NCBI GenBank assembly: GCA_018136815.1
Contig: CM030933.1
Location: 558,001-622,000 of the forward strand
Direction of reading: 5' to 3'
Length of the DNA stretch: 64,000 bases
Source of the DNA: Isochrysis galbana
Lineage: Eukaryota > Haptophyta > Isochrysidales > Isochrysidaceae
The notes below the pieces were generated by a model. It had not been told where the DNA came from, made no database searches, and saw only the letters and a list, made by a program, of their open reading frames with translations. The position numbers and the translations under genes are program-made. This document shows positions 31,505 through 42,275 of this stretch, piece by piece (position 1 is the first letter of the stretch; each line of letters starts with the position of its first letter).

Positions 31505-32264
31505 CAACTAAGTTTATACTTGGTTGACCCATGGGGGGGCACGAGCCCCCCCCTCTCTCCACTCCTCCCCTGCCATGGGGGAGGAACCACCCATCCTCCT
31601 GGCATGCCTGATGGCTTGCCAGGAGGCCACTGCCCTACTGACCCACTCTCTTCCCCACAGGCTCGCCCCATTCGCCCATCCTGGCCCCTCGTGACCAGCC
31701 CATTGCTCCAACCCCCCCTCCCCCCCTGGTCGACAGGCAGACAGGTGCAGATTGGGGGCCCCTGAGGCTCGGGAGCGCCAGCGAGGGAGAGGCAGGGGAG
31801 GCCAGGGCCCAGCCCCAGCCTCCTCTGCCCCCTGAGCTGGCCTCCAGGAGCCTCCAGGGGCCGCCAGAGGGCAACTGGAGGCCTGCCGCAGGCGCGCCAT
31901 CGCGCGTGCCGCAGGAGAGGGGAGAGAGAGCGCGGAAAAGGGGGTGGGCGCGAGCGAGAGCTCCGCCCACCGGAAAATCGGTAAGTCTCGCGCCTGTTTA
32001 CAGGATAAGACGAGACAGAGTGGGCCGCCCACTCGGAGACACAGGAGGAAGGGGGGGAAAGATCACCGGGGGGTGGCGCGGGCCACCGGACCATATCTAA
32101 GCCCTCCACCCCAATCCCCCTAGTAGTGTACGGGGGGAGCCGCCTGATGGCGGGGGGAGAAGGGCCGGGGAATGGGGGTGTAGAGAGTATGCTACGTGCT
32201 ACTTGTAGTGGGTAGTGGTTCCATTCGCCGCGAGTGCGGTAAGAATATTAAAAGGTTTTAAAAA
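31505..32264 (+). mobile_element. SINE-like retroelement, 760 bp, 15-bp target duplication
   Basis: AAGTAAGAAGTAAGA flanks it at 31490-31504 and 32265-32279. The 5' end carries the hairpin AACTAAGTTTATACTTGGTT (31506-31525; 8-bp stem, one G-T pair), then GACCC and an ATG at 31531. The interior is GC-rich and codes nothing recognisable. The 3' part has CCGCC-TGAT-GGCGG (32140-32153) and ends GTGCGGTAAGAATATTAAAAGG. These last about 140 bases resemble the 3' ends of the LINEs at 29 and 54 kb, so it probably borrows the LINE reverse transcriptase. An inverted sister copy lies at 39346-40088. Confidence 0.85.
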
Positions 32265-32369
32265 AAGTAAGAAGTAAGAGTCTTTCGTCTTTCCAATTTC
32301 CAATCATTAGTATAGGAAGGTCAAACATATCAAATAGGAACAATGATTTTTATTGGGAGTATAAAACCT

Positions 32370-33095
32370 TATAGTAGAAATATTCTTACCGCACATGCGG
32401 CATGCGGCCATAGAACCACTACTCACTACTTTGAAAGGTGGTTCCGTAGGACGTCGTAGGATTTAGAAAGAGGTGGGAAATCGGCGCAGGTGCAACTTGT
32501 AGCCTGTAGTCCGGTCACTCACTAGGACGTACAGTTTATCTAAACAGGGAGGGTCCACGTTCGGAGGTCGGAGGTCGGAGGACTCTTGCCTTCTGCCTTC
32601 TGCTCCTTTTCCTCCGCAATATTATTTCAAATGTCAAAGGTCAAAGGTACAAAGGTATCTCACTCAATAATTGCATAAACATGAGATGAAATTCAGTGTA
32701 AGCTTAAAATTTGGATTATTTTGATAGTAGTATTTAAAGATAAAAGTATAATATCAATATAAAAATAAAAATAAATAAAACTGGTCTCTTTCGACGAAAC
32801 GCGGCCTTGGGTCGTGGGTTAGCAGTCAACAATTTAGTTAGGTGTAGATGTGTAGATTGTAGATTGGTCCTACATACATCTACATACAGCATAGAGCATA
32901 CAGCATGCCAGGAGACATGGACATGGAGCAAGGGCAGGAGGAGGGGATGAGGTTCGTCCTTCGTCCCTTGTTCCCCCATCGTGAGGCCTCGGGGGAAAGT
33001 GGACAGCGAGGGCAGAAATAAGTGGGGGGGGGGAGGGGGGGGCTCGCGCGCTCGCGCCCCTGCCATGGGTGAACTAAGCAGTATGAACTTAGTAC
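32370..33095 (-). mobile_element. Probable third SINE-like element, rearranged
   Basis: On the minus strand a 5' hairpin region (33093-33073, ACTAAG ... CTTAGT) is followed by TTCACCC and an ATG at 33066, as in the other copies. A 3' tail (GCGGTAAGAATATTTC) lies at about 32375-32400. The middle does not match well and includes CGGTCACTCACTAG (32507-32525) from another repeat, so this is a nested or recombined copy. No target duplication was found. Confidence 0.45.
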
Positions 33096-33109
33096 TTAAA
33101 GTAAACATG

Positions 33110-33709
33110 AAATAAAATTAGAAGATAAAACGAGTGAGTGTGAGTGTGCCGGACCAATGTAAAACCTAGTAAATATATAAAAATTGAACCCAAATGCAAG
33201 CTCTAGCAGTTTTTACACATGCAGGCAAGGCGGAGGGAGAACCCGAGAAAAGGGCTCGAAGCGCAACGCGGCAACACCTTCAACGGCTTTTGCCCGTCAA
33301 GTAGGAAGACTCACTTTCTTTCCGTCCTGGATGGAGTTCACGCGCGACGATGGACTGCGATCGTCAAGGAGCAAGATGGCAATGTTTCAGAACGCTGGGG
33401 CCAAAACATTTCCGAATGTGATCACCTCGAATGTGTGCTGAGGTTCGGCAAGGATGCAGGATCAGTGATGCAACGGCGCTGTTCCCCCCCCGCGGGGGCA
33501 CTGATGAACGAGCTGCGACGGTCTTCCACCTCGGCAGTACAGATCATCGAGCTCCGCGGGAATATTTTGGAGGCGGGCCGGGCACCCCTTCCAAAACTCG
33601 CGGTAACCTTCGTTGTGTTCTATCGAATGTTGGCGAACCTGACTGCGCCACGGAGTCGCCAGCGCAGCACTAAGCGGTCCTGCCTGAGCTCGACCGTGGT
33701 CTAGGCGCG
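33110..33709. other. Upstream region of the PAS-HSF gene
   Basis: AT-rich to 33200, then mixed sequence with overlapping frames (33219-33704) that lack recognisable domains. Probably promoter and 5' leader of the following gene. I found no strong (GA)n/(CT)n tract here. Confidence 0.45.
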
Positions 33710-36700
33710 ATGGCGCGTGCCGGGGCGTCGGCAGCCGACATGTTCGCCTCTCTGGACGCTGCCCAGATCATGGTGGCCGCCGCGCCACCCTTCAACATCC
33801 TGCATGCCTCGCCCGCATGGTGCGCACTGACGGGCTACACCGCCGAGGCAGTCATCGGAAGGCCTATCTCCCTACTCCACGGACCACTGACATGTCGCGA
33901 GACGCTCGGCGCATTAGGCATGGCCATGTCGATTGGGCGGGCTTTGAGGGTCATGCTTGTCTCGTACTCTTCCAAAGGTGAGCCATGCCAGCTTTGCTGA
34001 GCGGCGAGGGCGTGAGCATCCAATGCCCGTACTGTTGCCTGGAGCTCTCGATCGCCATACCTCATGAGTAGGGACCGGACAGCCCAACAGATTCTCGCAG
34101 TTGAGCAGCATTGCATGGCGCGCTCCCGACCACATGAAGCGCATCCTGCCTGACGTGTGCAATCACCTCTTGCCATGTCCAGGAGAACCCTTCCTTAACT
34201 GTGTGGATTCTCAACCTGTACTCGATGCATCTGGCCATGCTTCCCTCTTTCAGTGGGACGTCAAGATCCAGTCGTCCATGGGAGACGCACTCCCCGCGTC
34301 GAGTATCGAAGAGATCTACGAGGACCCCTCACACCTGATGGCGGCAAGCCGGCTCGAGGACCGTGGTGGCGCCCTCGCACGTTCCGCTGCAGCGCCGGGG
34401 ACAAGCCGCCTCTCCGACCTAGGGTCGGAGATAAGCTCGCTCTCGAATCTCTCCTCCTCCCCGGAGCAAGACGCGCCCTCTCAAATCGATTCTCACACCG
34501 CCCCAACGAAGTCATCGGTGCAAACCGGCCAGCCCCAAGGTGAAGTGCAGTCCACCTGCTCGGTAGATTTTCAGCAACCTCATATGGAAGCGCCTTCTTC
34601 GTCAATAGCCCAAAAGTCCGCAGACCCCGTTGGCATGACTCCAGCAGCCAACCCACGATTCGGCGCACCCTTCGAAATCTCAGACATGTTTGCGCCCATG
34701 TCAGACCTTAGCCAGGCGCATATGCGCATGAACAGCGTGATGCCGGTGAATCACACGACAATGAGCCATAGGATGCATGCCATTCCGACCCCATGGCACA
34801 CGGCCGGCCTAGGCGGTGACTCAAGAGCGATGAGCGTTGGCTGCGAAGCAAATGGCCGAAATTCGATGAGTGTCAACTCGCTGGCCGCTAACTCTCTTGG
34901 AGCGCTCGCCGTAGGCGCACCACCTCTCTCACTGGCAAACGCTGTCGCACAAGCGCTTGCGATCCCAGGAGAGTCGTCGAATGCGGGTCGAGGTCGGCCC
35001 TTTGCAGACCCACTGGATGGCAGAAATGCGCCGACTAGCAAGCCTGTCACATCGAGCGCTATGCCGGCTACAGTCGACACAGGCTTTATGGCATCTTTAC
35101 TTCCAGGCTTCACCGGCGCAGTGCCACCGACGGCGGCGACGACGGCGGTGGCCGAGGAGCCCCATAAAGGCAACATCAGTCTAAACGCCGCCACTTGGCC
35201 AGCAATGCAAGGCAGTGTATCCGCGGGCACCCTGCCCCAAACGGTCGACGGCCGCTCCACTGGGCCCTATTTCCCCTTTTCATCTGATCCTCTCAATGTG
35301 CTAGGCTACGTCAATGGCTCACCCATGTCGTGCTGCTCGCTCGGAACCGTTAGGGATGGCAGCTATCTCGGCGCCGAGGCTCCCCCTCAAGACTTCCATG
35401 CAACAGGCTTTGCTCGTGGCAAACGGCTTTCGTCAGAAATTGCATCGGACGATGGGATGAGTGCGACCAGTGGCGGAAGGAAACGCGCCAAGAAGTCTCA
35501 GGAACCTCGACCTGCGCCGTTCGTGCAAAAGCTGTACGAAATGGTGTGCTCGAGGATGACAGACGCTGCTATTTGTTGGTCGGAATCTGGGCGTTCCTTC
35601 TTGATCCGCCGACCCGACTTGATGCAGTCCATCATTTTACCGCAGGTGAAACGCCTTTCGCGTCCACAGCCAGCCAGATATAACCTCGTTTTGCCGCTGC
35701 CACCTCTTCGCCGTGCCCCAATCTGCACCGCACACCCCAGCATGAATTGTCTTGTATTTGCGGCACATCCAATTCTTCGATGGCTAGGTTTAGTATTGGG
35801 ATTGCCGAGCGCGGGTCTCGCGTTCCGAGCTTGTACAACCGTGCTGACTCTTAGATGATGTTGCTGCTCCTCACCTTTGCAGTATTTTAAGCACAATCGT
35901 CTCGTATTCTTCGCCAAGCAGCTCCGTGCATACGGCTTCCGTCAGCGTATGGCATCGTCGTGCCTCGACGTGGTGCGCGAGTGGTACCATCAGCACGGCA
36001 AGTTCTACGATGGCTCCACGGACCTTCTGCCGTACATTCAACGCTCGTGCAACTCGTCCACTGCCTCATCAGCACCTGCAGCTGCGCCTGGCGCATCGGG
36101 CTCTTCTAGAGTGGGAGGTGCGAAGGCATTATGCAAACTCGAGGTTTCTTCAGCTGGCAGCAGGCAGGCTGCGAGCAATAGTAGGGGGGACAGCGGTAGC
36201 AACGGCACATCGGGTACTTCGTACGGGTCGAGTGGAGGCTCCGGCTCGGGGGGCGCAGAATCAAGTGGAGGCTCTGGAGGCGGATCCAATTCAAGCGATT
36301 TGTCAAATCTGGACTCTGACTCCAACGCGGGGTCTGATTCGGGAGGCCATGATTCGAATGGCAAGGAATCTGCCGATTCAAGTGGGAAGGGTTCGGGGTC
36401 AAAGTTGTCAGCAACGGGTTCAGCAAACTCCAGCGAGTGCTCATCGTCAGGCAACCGATCCAATACGACCACCGCTCAGGTAAGGTAGATCTCAGGCCCC
36501 TCGCTGGATGCTGGGATAGAACTCACATGGATAGCTGCTTTCATCGCCCGCCTCACGCAAGCCGGATGCTAACCCATGGCACCTCCCATCTCAGGCGCCA
36601 AGCGAGCCATCAGCTATCGAGGAGACCACCTCAGGATCTGGCGACGGAAGTGACCCGGCGTCATCACGCTCAGTGTCTCCATCGACGCTCCAAGACCAGG

Positions 36701-37416
36701 TGGCCGCTCTGAACACGCGCGTCGAATTGAATCGGGCCGCGCTTTCGGAACAGCGAGCCCTCATTCTCGAACGCATCGATGGTATCGTCTCGACTCTCCG
36801 TGCAAAGGGTTTGACGTCTAGCAGAGACTGCTCTAGCAGTGGCAGAGAATCTCTGGCTGTCTCGGGCTGCCAGGCCGATGACGCCTCGCCGAAAGCCATC
36901 CCTTTCACCTCGGATACGCAGACGGCCTCGAATACGCAGGCGGCCTTTACCACCGGCAACCTGAGGCCGGACACCTGCCGGCCAGTTCCCCTATCTACAA
37001 AGACTCCAGGCACTTCGTCGGAGGGAGCCGAGGGCGCCGACCGCGAAGCGGCGTCAAGTAATCACATGGAAAATTCCCGCGGGTCAGATGCCAGCACGCG
37101 TGCGTCTACGGATTATGAAGACTCGGGTCTGATGGGCTGTGGTGAAAACAAGTCTATGGTTGCCTCCAGTGCTGTTCCCCCAGATGCCCCGGCCTCTAAT
37201 GCCACCATTGATAGCTCTGAAGCAGATTCTGTTGCCGCTGGTGAAGCCGACAGCACCTGCATCTCACAAGCTGGAGACACTTCTGGTCCCGTTCCGACGA
37301 TTGTCAGTGCCCAGGACTGTGCCAGCACTCACCACGAGGATGCCCCTGCTGCTGCTACAGCATCGGCAACGGAGCCTAGCAGCAATGCATGTGGGGAGGA
37401 ATCGAAGGCAGGTTGA
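33710..37416 (+). CDS. PAS/LOV-like domain fused to a heat-shock-factor DNA-binding domain, four exons
   Basis: Exons: 33710-33977, 34183-35645, 35883-36479, 36595-37416 (1,049 residues), GT-AG introns, phases agree. Residues about 10-115 form a PAS domain closest in layout to LOV domains: ILHASPAWCALTGYTAEAVIGRP, then SLLHGPLT where LOV photoreceptors have the adduct-cysteine motif NCRFLQGP, then VMLVSYSSKG/EPFLN. The reactive cysteine is absent, so flavin-cysteine photochemistry is not expected. Residues about 533-631 form an HSF DNA-binding domain split by intron 2: PAPFVQKLYEMV, then LPQ/YFKHNRLVFFAKQLRAYGF, with the recognition-helix Arg replaced by Lys. A Ser/Gly-rich linker follows, and LQDQVAALNTRVELNRAALS (about 803-822, continuing to 843) is a heptad-like helix suited to oligomerisation. 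Likely a nuclear factor that senses a ligand, redox state or partner through PAS and binds heat-shock-type elements; target genes unknown. Confidence 0.85.
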
Positions 37417-39329
37417 ACTCCTCGCATCTCGGCTCCCAATGCCAAAATGCTCGATGCGAATAGCGGGGAAGGGGCCATCATGAGCCCTAGACAGCTCGGG
37501 AACAAACAGGAGAACTATACGGACGTTGTCGCTTCAAAGCACTTGCTGGCATCAAGACTGCCCCCGGCTGAGTGATGTGGAATATGAAGATGTTCTTTAC
37601 TATTATGCAGTCCTAGCACCCTCTTTGGCTTGCAGAGCCGTACATGCACCCGTTTTGGGGCCGGCCCCTCCGCCGCGAGGGCCAGCCGTGAAAGCATCCG
37701 AGTGCCCAAGCACATCGTTTGTGCTTTGCCGAGCAAGACATGCTCGTGCCCTTATTGTTGTTCAAGCCTCGTTGGCTACAGGAATCTTTCGCTGCGCACC
37801 CACGTACTTGCCTCCCATTGGCCTGCGTTTATGCAAGCGTCGTCCTTGTTGCAATGGCCTTGACCTCGTCGCTCAGAGCCATCATCTTATATCCCCTACC
37901 TTCGTGAGAGACAAACCTCCTTGTCAGTCAACCACAGCCGAAGCTTTCATCGCCCGGGCCCCTAATGATTGCGTGCTGCATATCCACTCTTGATGTTCTA
38001 ATCGCAACAATAGCCGCGGCCGTGGATCTTTGTAAGCCAGCCACATTTGTCCTTTTTACCTTCACCTCGATGTGTTGAAGTTGACTGCTTGAAGTTCAAG
38101 TCCATTTGGAGACAATGATGTTTTTTTGAGTTGCATCGCATGTGCGCGTTACGCGTGCGTTGCCCCATCCACGCTGCACCCAAGCTGAAACTTGGAGCTT
38201 GCGTCGTTGGCCTATTTGCTGCATTGCTTCGTGTAGTGTGATGTGAGACGTCATTTCGTCTTGTGTTTGTGGAACAATATCAATATGCATGGGTGTGCTG
38301 TTAAGCATGTCTTCTTTGCCTCTTGTGCGGCATTGGTTGTGATCTGATAGCTGATAGCTGTGCTGTACTTGTGTGCGCTTGCCCTTGAGCCATTGAAATC
38401 AGTATTCAATGGTCGGAGCGAATAGCGGGTCATGTCATAGATAGAACAATTCGGAATAGCGGGGTGCGGGGCTCTTTCTCCCAAGATGTGCCAGCTGAAG
38501 GCATTCAGCGGCGGGCAGAAAAATGCATGCAATATTATTAATTAAGGCGGCACGCTATGCATGCCACTTGCCCTTGGATCCATGGTTGTTGCGTCAGCTC
38601 GCGAGCTCGCAGGGTTTTCGAGCTTACATTGATATTAGTACCTTTTATCAGCTCGCAAGCGGCCAAAACAAAATTGACATTCTAAAAGCAAAACTGCCGC
38701 CGTCGCGCCGCCGCTAACTAACGCCTTGCCACGCTGGCGAGGGGGCTACAGAGTGCGAGCGATGCGAGTGCAATTGAACCTCCACCTCACTCTCACTCTC
38801 CGGAAGTGGAAGTGGAAGGATCTGCACAGAAATCCATTGGGGCGAGAATCCAGAATCCTCCAAAAAATGGGGCGTTGAGCGTTGATGATAATGCCCAGGC
38901 CACCCCCTCGCTACAGACATCCAAGAACAGACCTTCACCGGACAACAAAAAACAATGCACCCAACATCGATCCGCAAACGTGCGAAACTCCAAGTCCCCA
39001 TCGTCTTCCCCCACCGACCACCGAGTCACCAGGACCACAAAGTTTACTCAAACATTCTACACACAAAAAGCATATACTTTCGCCTTCCAGACGCCCCCCC
39101 CCCCCCCACTGCTACTCCTACATCATGCGGTCATGAGTTCTTTCTCCCAGTTTCTGGAGGGCAGCCGAGCAGAGTGGAGCGCAACGGCCTCGCTTGCAAG
39201 GGTACGCATAGCTATATGTGGCCTGCGGCCTGCGGCCGTACATACTGGTATTAGTTACTACTACTACTACTACTACGAACTAAAAGTAAAACGTAAAAAT
39301 ATCGCTATGATGTCGTTTTAATTCTATGT
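37417..39329. other. Intergenic region without a recognised gene
   Basis: 37417-38100 is probably 3' untranslated sequence plus flank. Frames at 37526-37993 and 38251-38532 are short and without domain signal. Near 38700-39120 the sequence has overlapping frames on both strands and a poly-C run at about 39093-39106. A TAC triplet run lies at 39255-39277. Confidence 0.5.
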
Positions 39330-39345
39330 GCTATGTGTTAGCTAA

Positions 39346-40088
39346 TTAATTAATTTCTTAATAGTCTCACCGCACACGCGGCCGTGGACCCTCTACTTCT
39401 ACTTTCTACTCACGCAGCAAAACTTTCTACAACCCCACTCCGCCGGCCCTTTCCCCCCCGCCATCAGGCGACTCCCCCCGTGCACTACTAGGGGGATAGG
39501 GGAAAAGGGCTTAGATATGGTCGGTGGCCCGCGCCCCCCCCCCGGTGATCCGTTCTCCCCTTCTCCTCCTATGCCTACCGGGCTGGCGGCGTCCTAAGTC
39601 CCGACTTCTCTTGTAAACAGGTGCGGGACTTACATATTTTTCGGTGCCACCCCCTTCTCCGCGATCCCTCTCCTCTCTCCTGCGGCACGCGCGATGGCGT
39701 GCCTGCGCCAGGCCTGCAGCTGCTTGCTGGCGACCCCTGGAGGCTCCTGGAGGCCAGCTCAGGGGGCAGAGGAGGCTGGGGTTGGGCCCTGGCCTCCCCT
39801 GCCTCTCCCTCGCTGGCGCTCCGGAGCCTTTGGGGCCCCCAGTCTGCACCTGTCTGCCTGTCGAACAGGGGGGAGGGGGGGTTGGAGCGATGGGCTGGCC
39901 ACGAGGGGCCAGGACGAGCGATCCAGGCGTGCCTGTCAGTGGAAGAGTGGGTCAGCAGGGCAGTGGCCTCCCGGCAAGCCATCAGGCATGCCAGGAGGAT
40001 GGGTGGTTCCTCCCTCACGGCAGGGGAGGAGTGGAGGGAGAGGGGGGCTCGTGCCCCCCCATGGGCGAACCAAGTATAAACTTAGTTC
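39346..40088 (-). mobile_element. SINE-like retroelement, 743 bp, 16-bp target duplication
   Basis: GCTATGTGTTAGCTAA flanks it perfectly at 39330-39345 and 40089-40104. On the minus strand it begins GAACTAAGTTTATACTTGGTT (hairpin 40087-40068), then CGCCC and an ATG at 40062. It carries the same GC-rich interior as 31505-32264 (for example GAGCGCCAGCGAGGGAGAGG) and ends with the CGCC-TGAT-GGCG hairpin (39470-39459) and GCGGTGAGACTATTAAGAAA. The two copies are in opposite orientation about 8 kb apart. Confidence 0.9.
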
Positions 40089-40182
40089 GCTATGTGTTAG
40101 CTAAGAGCTGATATCAGCGATCTGCCTCAATTGAGCTCTTACTGATTGATATGAGAAAGCGATATATATCAGAAAGCTGATA

Positions 40183-40972
40183 CTACCTCCATTTCAAAAC
40201 TGAAACCTCTGGCTCTCTTCTGGCCTAGAGACTAGAGACTAGAGAGAGAGAACGATAGCAAAGATTTTATTAATTCTACTACAGCGGGTGCATTGGGGCT
40301 CAATCCTGTGGCGGAAGACCGACCTCGAAACATTAGGGGAAGGCCAGGATCCGTGATCTCAATCTTAATCTTATGTAAGAGGTCTACTCTATAGGAAAAA
40401 GTGCGCGTGACGCCGATGGCGGGGGCTTTCCCGCGAATCGGCTTCCTTGCACAATTACGATGCCGAGGCTGAAGGTGTTGGAGCCGCCGCAGCATGGCAA
40501 GCGCACCGGGGGCAGGTGGGCGAGGCCGCCCGACACAGTCCCTGAAGAGCCCTCCGTGCCTAGCACGCCTAACGGAGGAGGAAGAGGCGCGTCTCGCACG
40601 CGCAAGAAGCGGTGCAGCCTGACGCCCAAACGCGAGGCTGCACTCGCCGTCGCCTACGAGAGGCTGCCAGTGCCGAGGTTTGGGAATGAGTGGCGGCGCG
40701 CTCACGAGCGCCTCTGCCCTTGTGAGACCACACGTGTTTCGCGTAGAACTGCTTCAACAAATAATCTCCTGTGAACTTCAGAGCGACGATAACATTATGT
40801 ACGAATGCCACTCTATGCATGCGGGCACAGAACCACTCTATCTCTATACGGTTAAGCCCCAATGTACCCCATGCAACATAGTTCAAGGGCGAGCTTTCTC
40901 GTCTAGCGCGTTTCAATTTTGATTTTGTTTGATCTACGGGTCCTACGGGTTTCAGTTTTGAAACGGAGGTAG
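40183..40972. mobile_element. Mariner/Stowaway-like MITE, 790 bp, TA target duplication
   Basis: Terminal inverted repeats of 25 bases at 40183-40207 and 40948-40972 (outer ends CTACCTCCRTTTCAAAACTG) match at 24 of 25 positions and are bordered by TA on each side. The CTCCRT start and TA target resemble Stowaway/Tc1-mariner ends. Inside is an open frame, 40460-40774 (+), Arg-rich (TPKREAALAVAYERLPVPRF); I cannot show that it is a transposase fragment. Confidence 0.85.
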
Positions 40973-41275
40973 TATTAATACTGATACAACAACCATGCTT
41001 AGAGCCTCCTTGCCCTTGCTCCTTGTCCCCCTACTGTTATAGGATCTTCACGCCTACGCTGACGGTACGCACCTCCGAGCATGCATAGATGGCCGCCAGG
41101 GCCATGCATGGCGCTGGGATGGCAAATGGTGCACGCACCGGCGAACCCCGCGGACCCGGCGAGTGGGGTAGGCATAGCAGTTCGCGACTCCTCCCCAAGA
41201 GTGAAGCTTCTACCGGATACCGGATACGGCGGACACGCTAATAGATGAGAGATACGTACGAGCAAGATGCGGGAG

Positions 41276-41421
41276 CCGCCTTATGGCGGGGGGAGAAGGG
41301 AGAAGGGCCAAGGGAGTGTGGGGGTGTAGAAAGTATACTAAAAATGTAAAGATTGTGTAGAAAGTATACTACGTGTAGGTAGTGGTTCCATGCGCCGCGA
41401 GTGCGGTAAGAATACTGTTTA
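41276..41421 (+). mobile_element. SINE/LINE 3'-tail fragment
   Basis: Starts at the hairpin CCGCC-TTAT-GGCGG (41276-41289) and ends GCGAGTGCGGTAAGAATACTG, the same arrangement as the 3' end of the element at 31505-32264. A doubled GTAGAAAGTATACTA lies between. The 5' part is missing or too diverged to delimit; 40973-41275 holds no gene. Confidence 0.65.
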
Positions 41422-41693
41422 TTTTTATAATCTGTAATCATAGTCATTACTCATTACATAATTAACTAAACTTTGTAATCAAGGTTTGGCCTGCTTCTTC
41501 CCCAAGCCCCAAGACGCACAATGAGCGCCCAACGTCGACCCGCGACCGGCGGCGCCACGAGGCCGTTCTTGTGCCCGCTTACCAAGTTGACGCCGCATCA
41601 CGCACCATATCGCGGCATGCCGCCCTCACAGTCACAGCCACACCAACCAATCGCGCCCGCCGCCCGCCGCCCCTCAAGACCCCGCGTGCCCCC

Positions 41694-42058
41694 CACCAGC
41701 GGCCCCCCCCCGTGCTCGCGAGAGGTGTGGGCTCACCATGCCCACTACTTCCAGGCCATTCTTTGGCCGTTGACCGATCGCGGGCGATTGCCCTCCGCGG
41801 AATCTCCGCGTTTCTTATAGTGATGTGCCCCTTATTGTTTTCCATTTCTCTGATTCCCTCCTGGTGGGCGACCGTGTCATTCATCCAAAATAGACCGCCA
41901 CGCGCGGGGCAAGGGAGTAGGGTCACTCACCGACGCCATTGCCTTTCGTGGGGCGGGAGGGGGTTCGTGAAGGGGGGGGGGAGACGGTTGCCGGGGCAGG
42001 TAGGGGGGGGGCCTGCGGAATCCTTGGATACCCATGGGAGGTGGAAAATAGTGGTTAA
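41694..42058 (+). repeat. Dispersed repeat family R1, copy 3 (diverged)
   Basis: Matches copy 1 in order but with more changes: GCTCGCGAGAGGTGTGGGCT, GATCGCGGGCGATTG, CTCCGCGTTTCTTATAGTGA, GGAATCCTTGGATACCCATG. The preceding bases 41590-41660 resemble 16880-16930, so a longer composite unit is possible. Confidence 0.7.
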
Positions 42059-42061
42059 AAA

Positions 42062-42260
42062 GAGGTTCAGACGGATCTTCCCTCGGTGACCACAAGGGAA
42101 ACTGGGACGCAGCCCGACCTCCCCCCATAGCGCCGTTCCCCAGCGTCATGGCCACCACGGAGGTTCAGACGGATCTCCACTTGGTGACGACAACCGAAAC
42201 TGGGACTCAGCCCGGCACTCCTCCCCCAGCGCCGTCCACGCGTCCCCCAGCGCCATCCCC
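42062..42260 (+). repeat. Two-copy tandem of a 98-bp unit
   Basis: GAGGTTCAGACGGATCT recurs 98 bases apart, with GGTGACNACAANNGAAACTGG and CAGCCCG following in both copies. It lies at the 3' end of the giant minus-strand gene. Confidence 0.75.
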
Positions 42261-42275
42261 CAGCGAGAGAAATGT

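Noticed and set aside
33184..33704. Gene in front of the PAS-HSF gene
   Set aside because: Overlapping frames have no domain or repeat-independent codon signal; more likely leader sequence.
40460..40774. Transposase gene inside the mariner-like MITE
   Set aside because: The frame is short and Arg-rich, with no DDE/D signature visible; mentioned only as possible.
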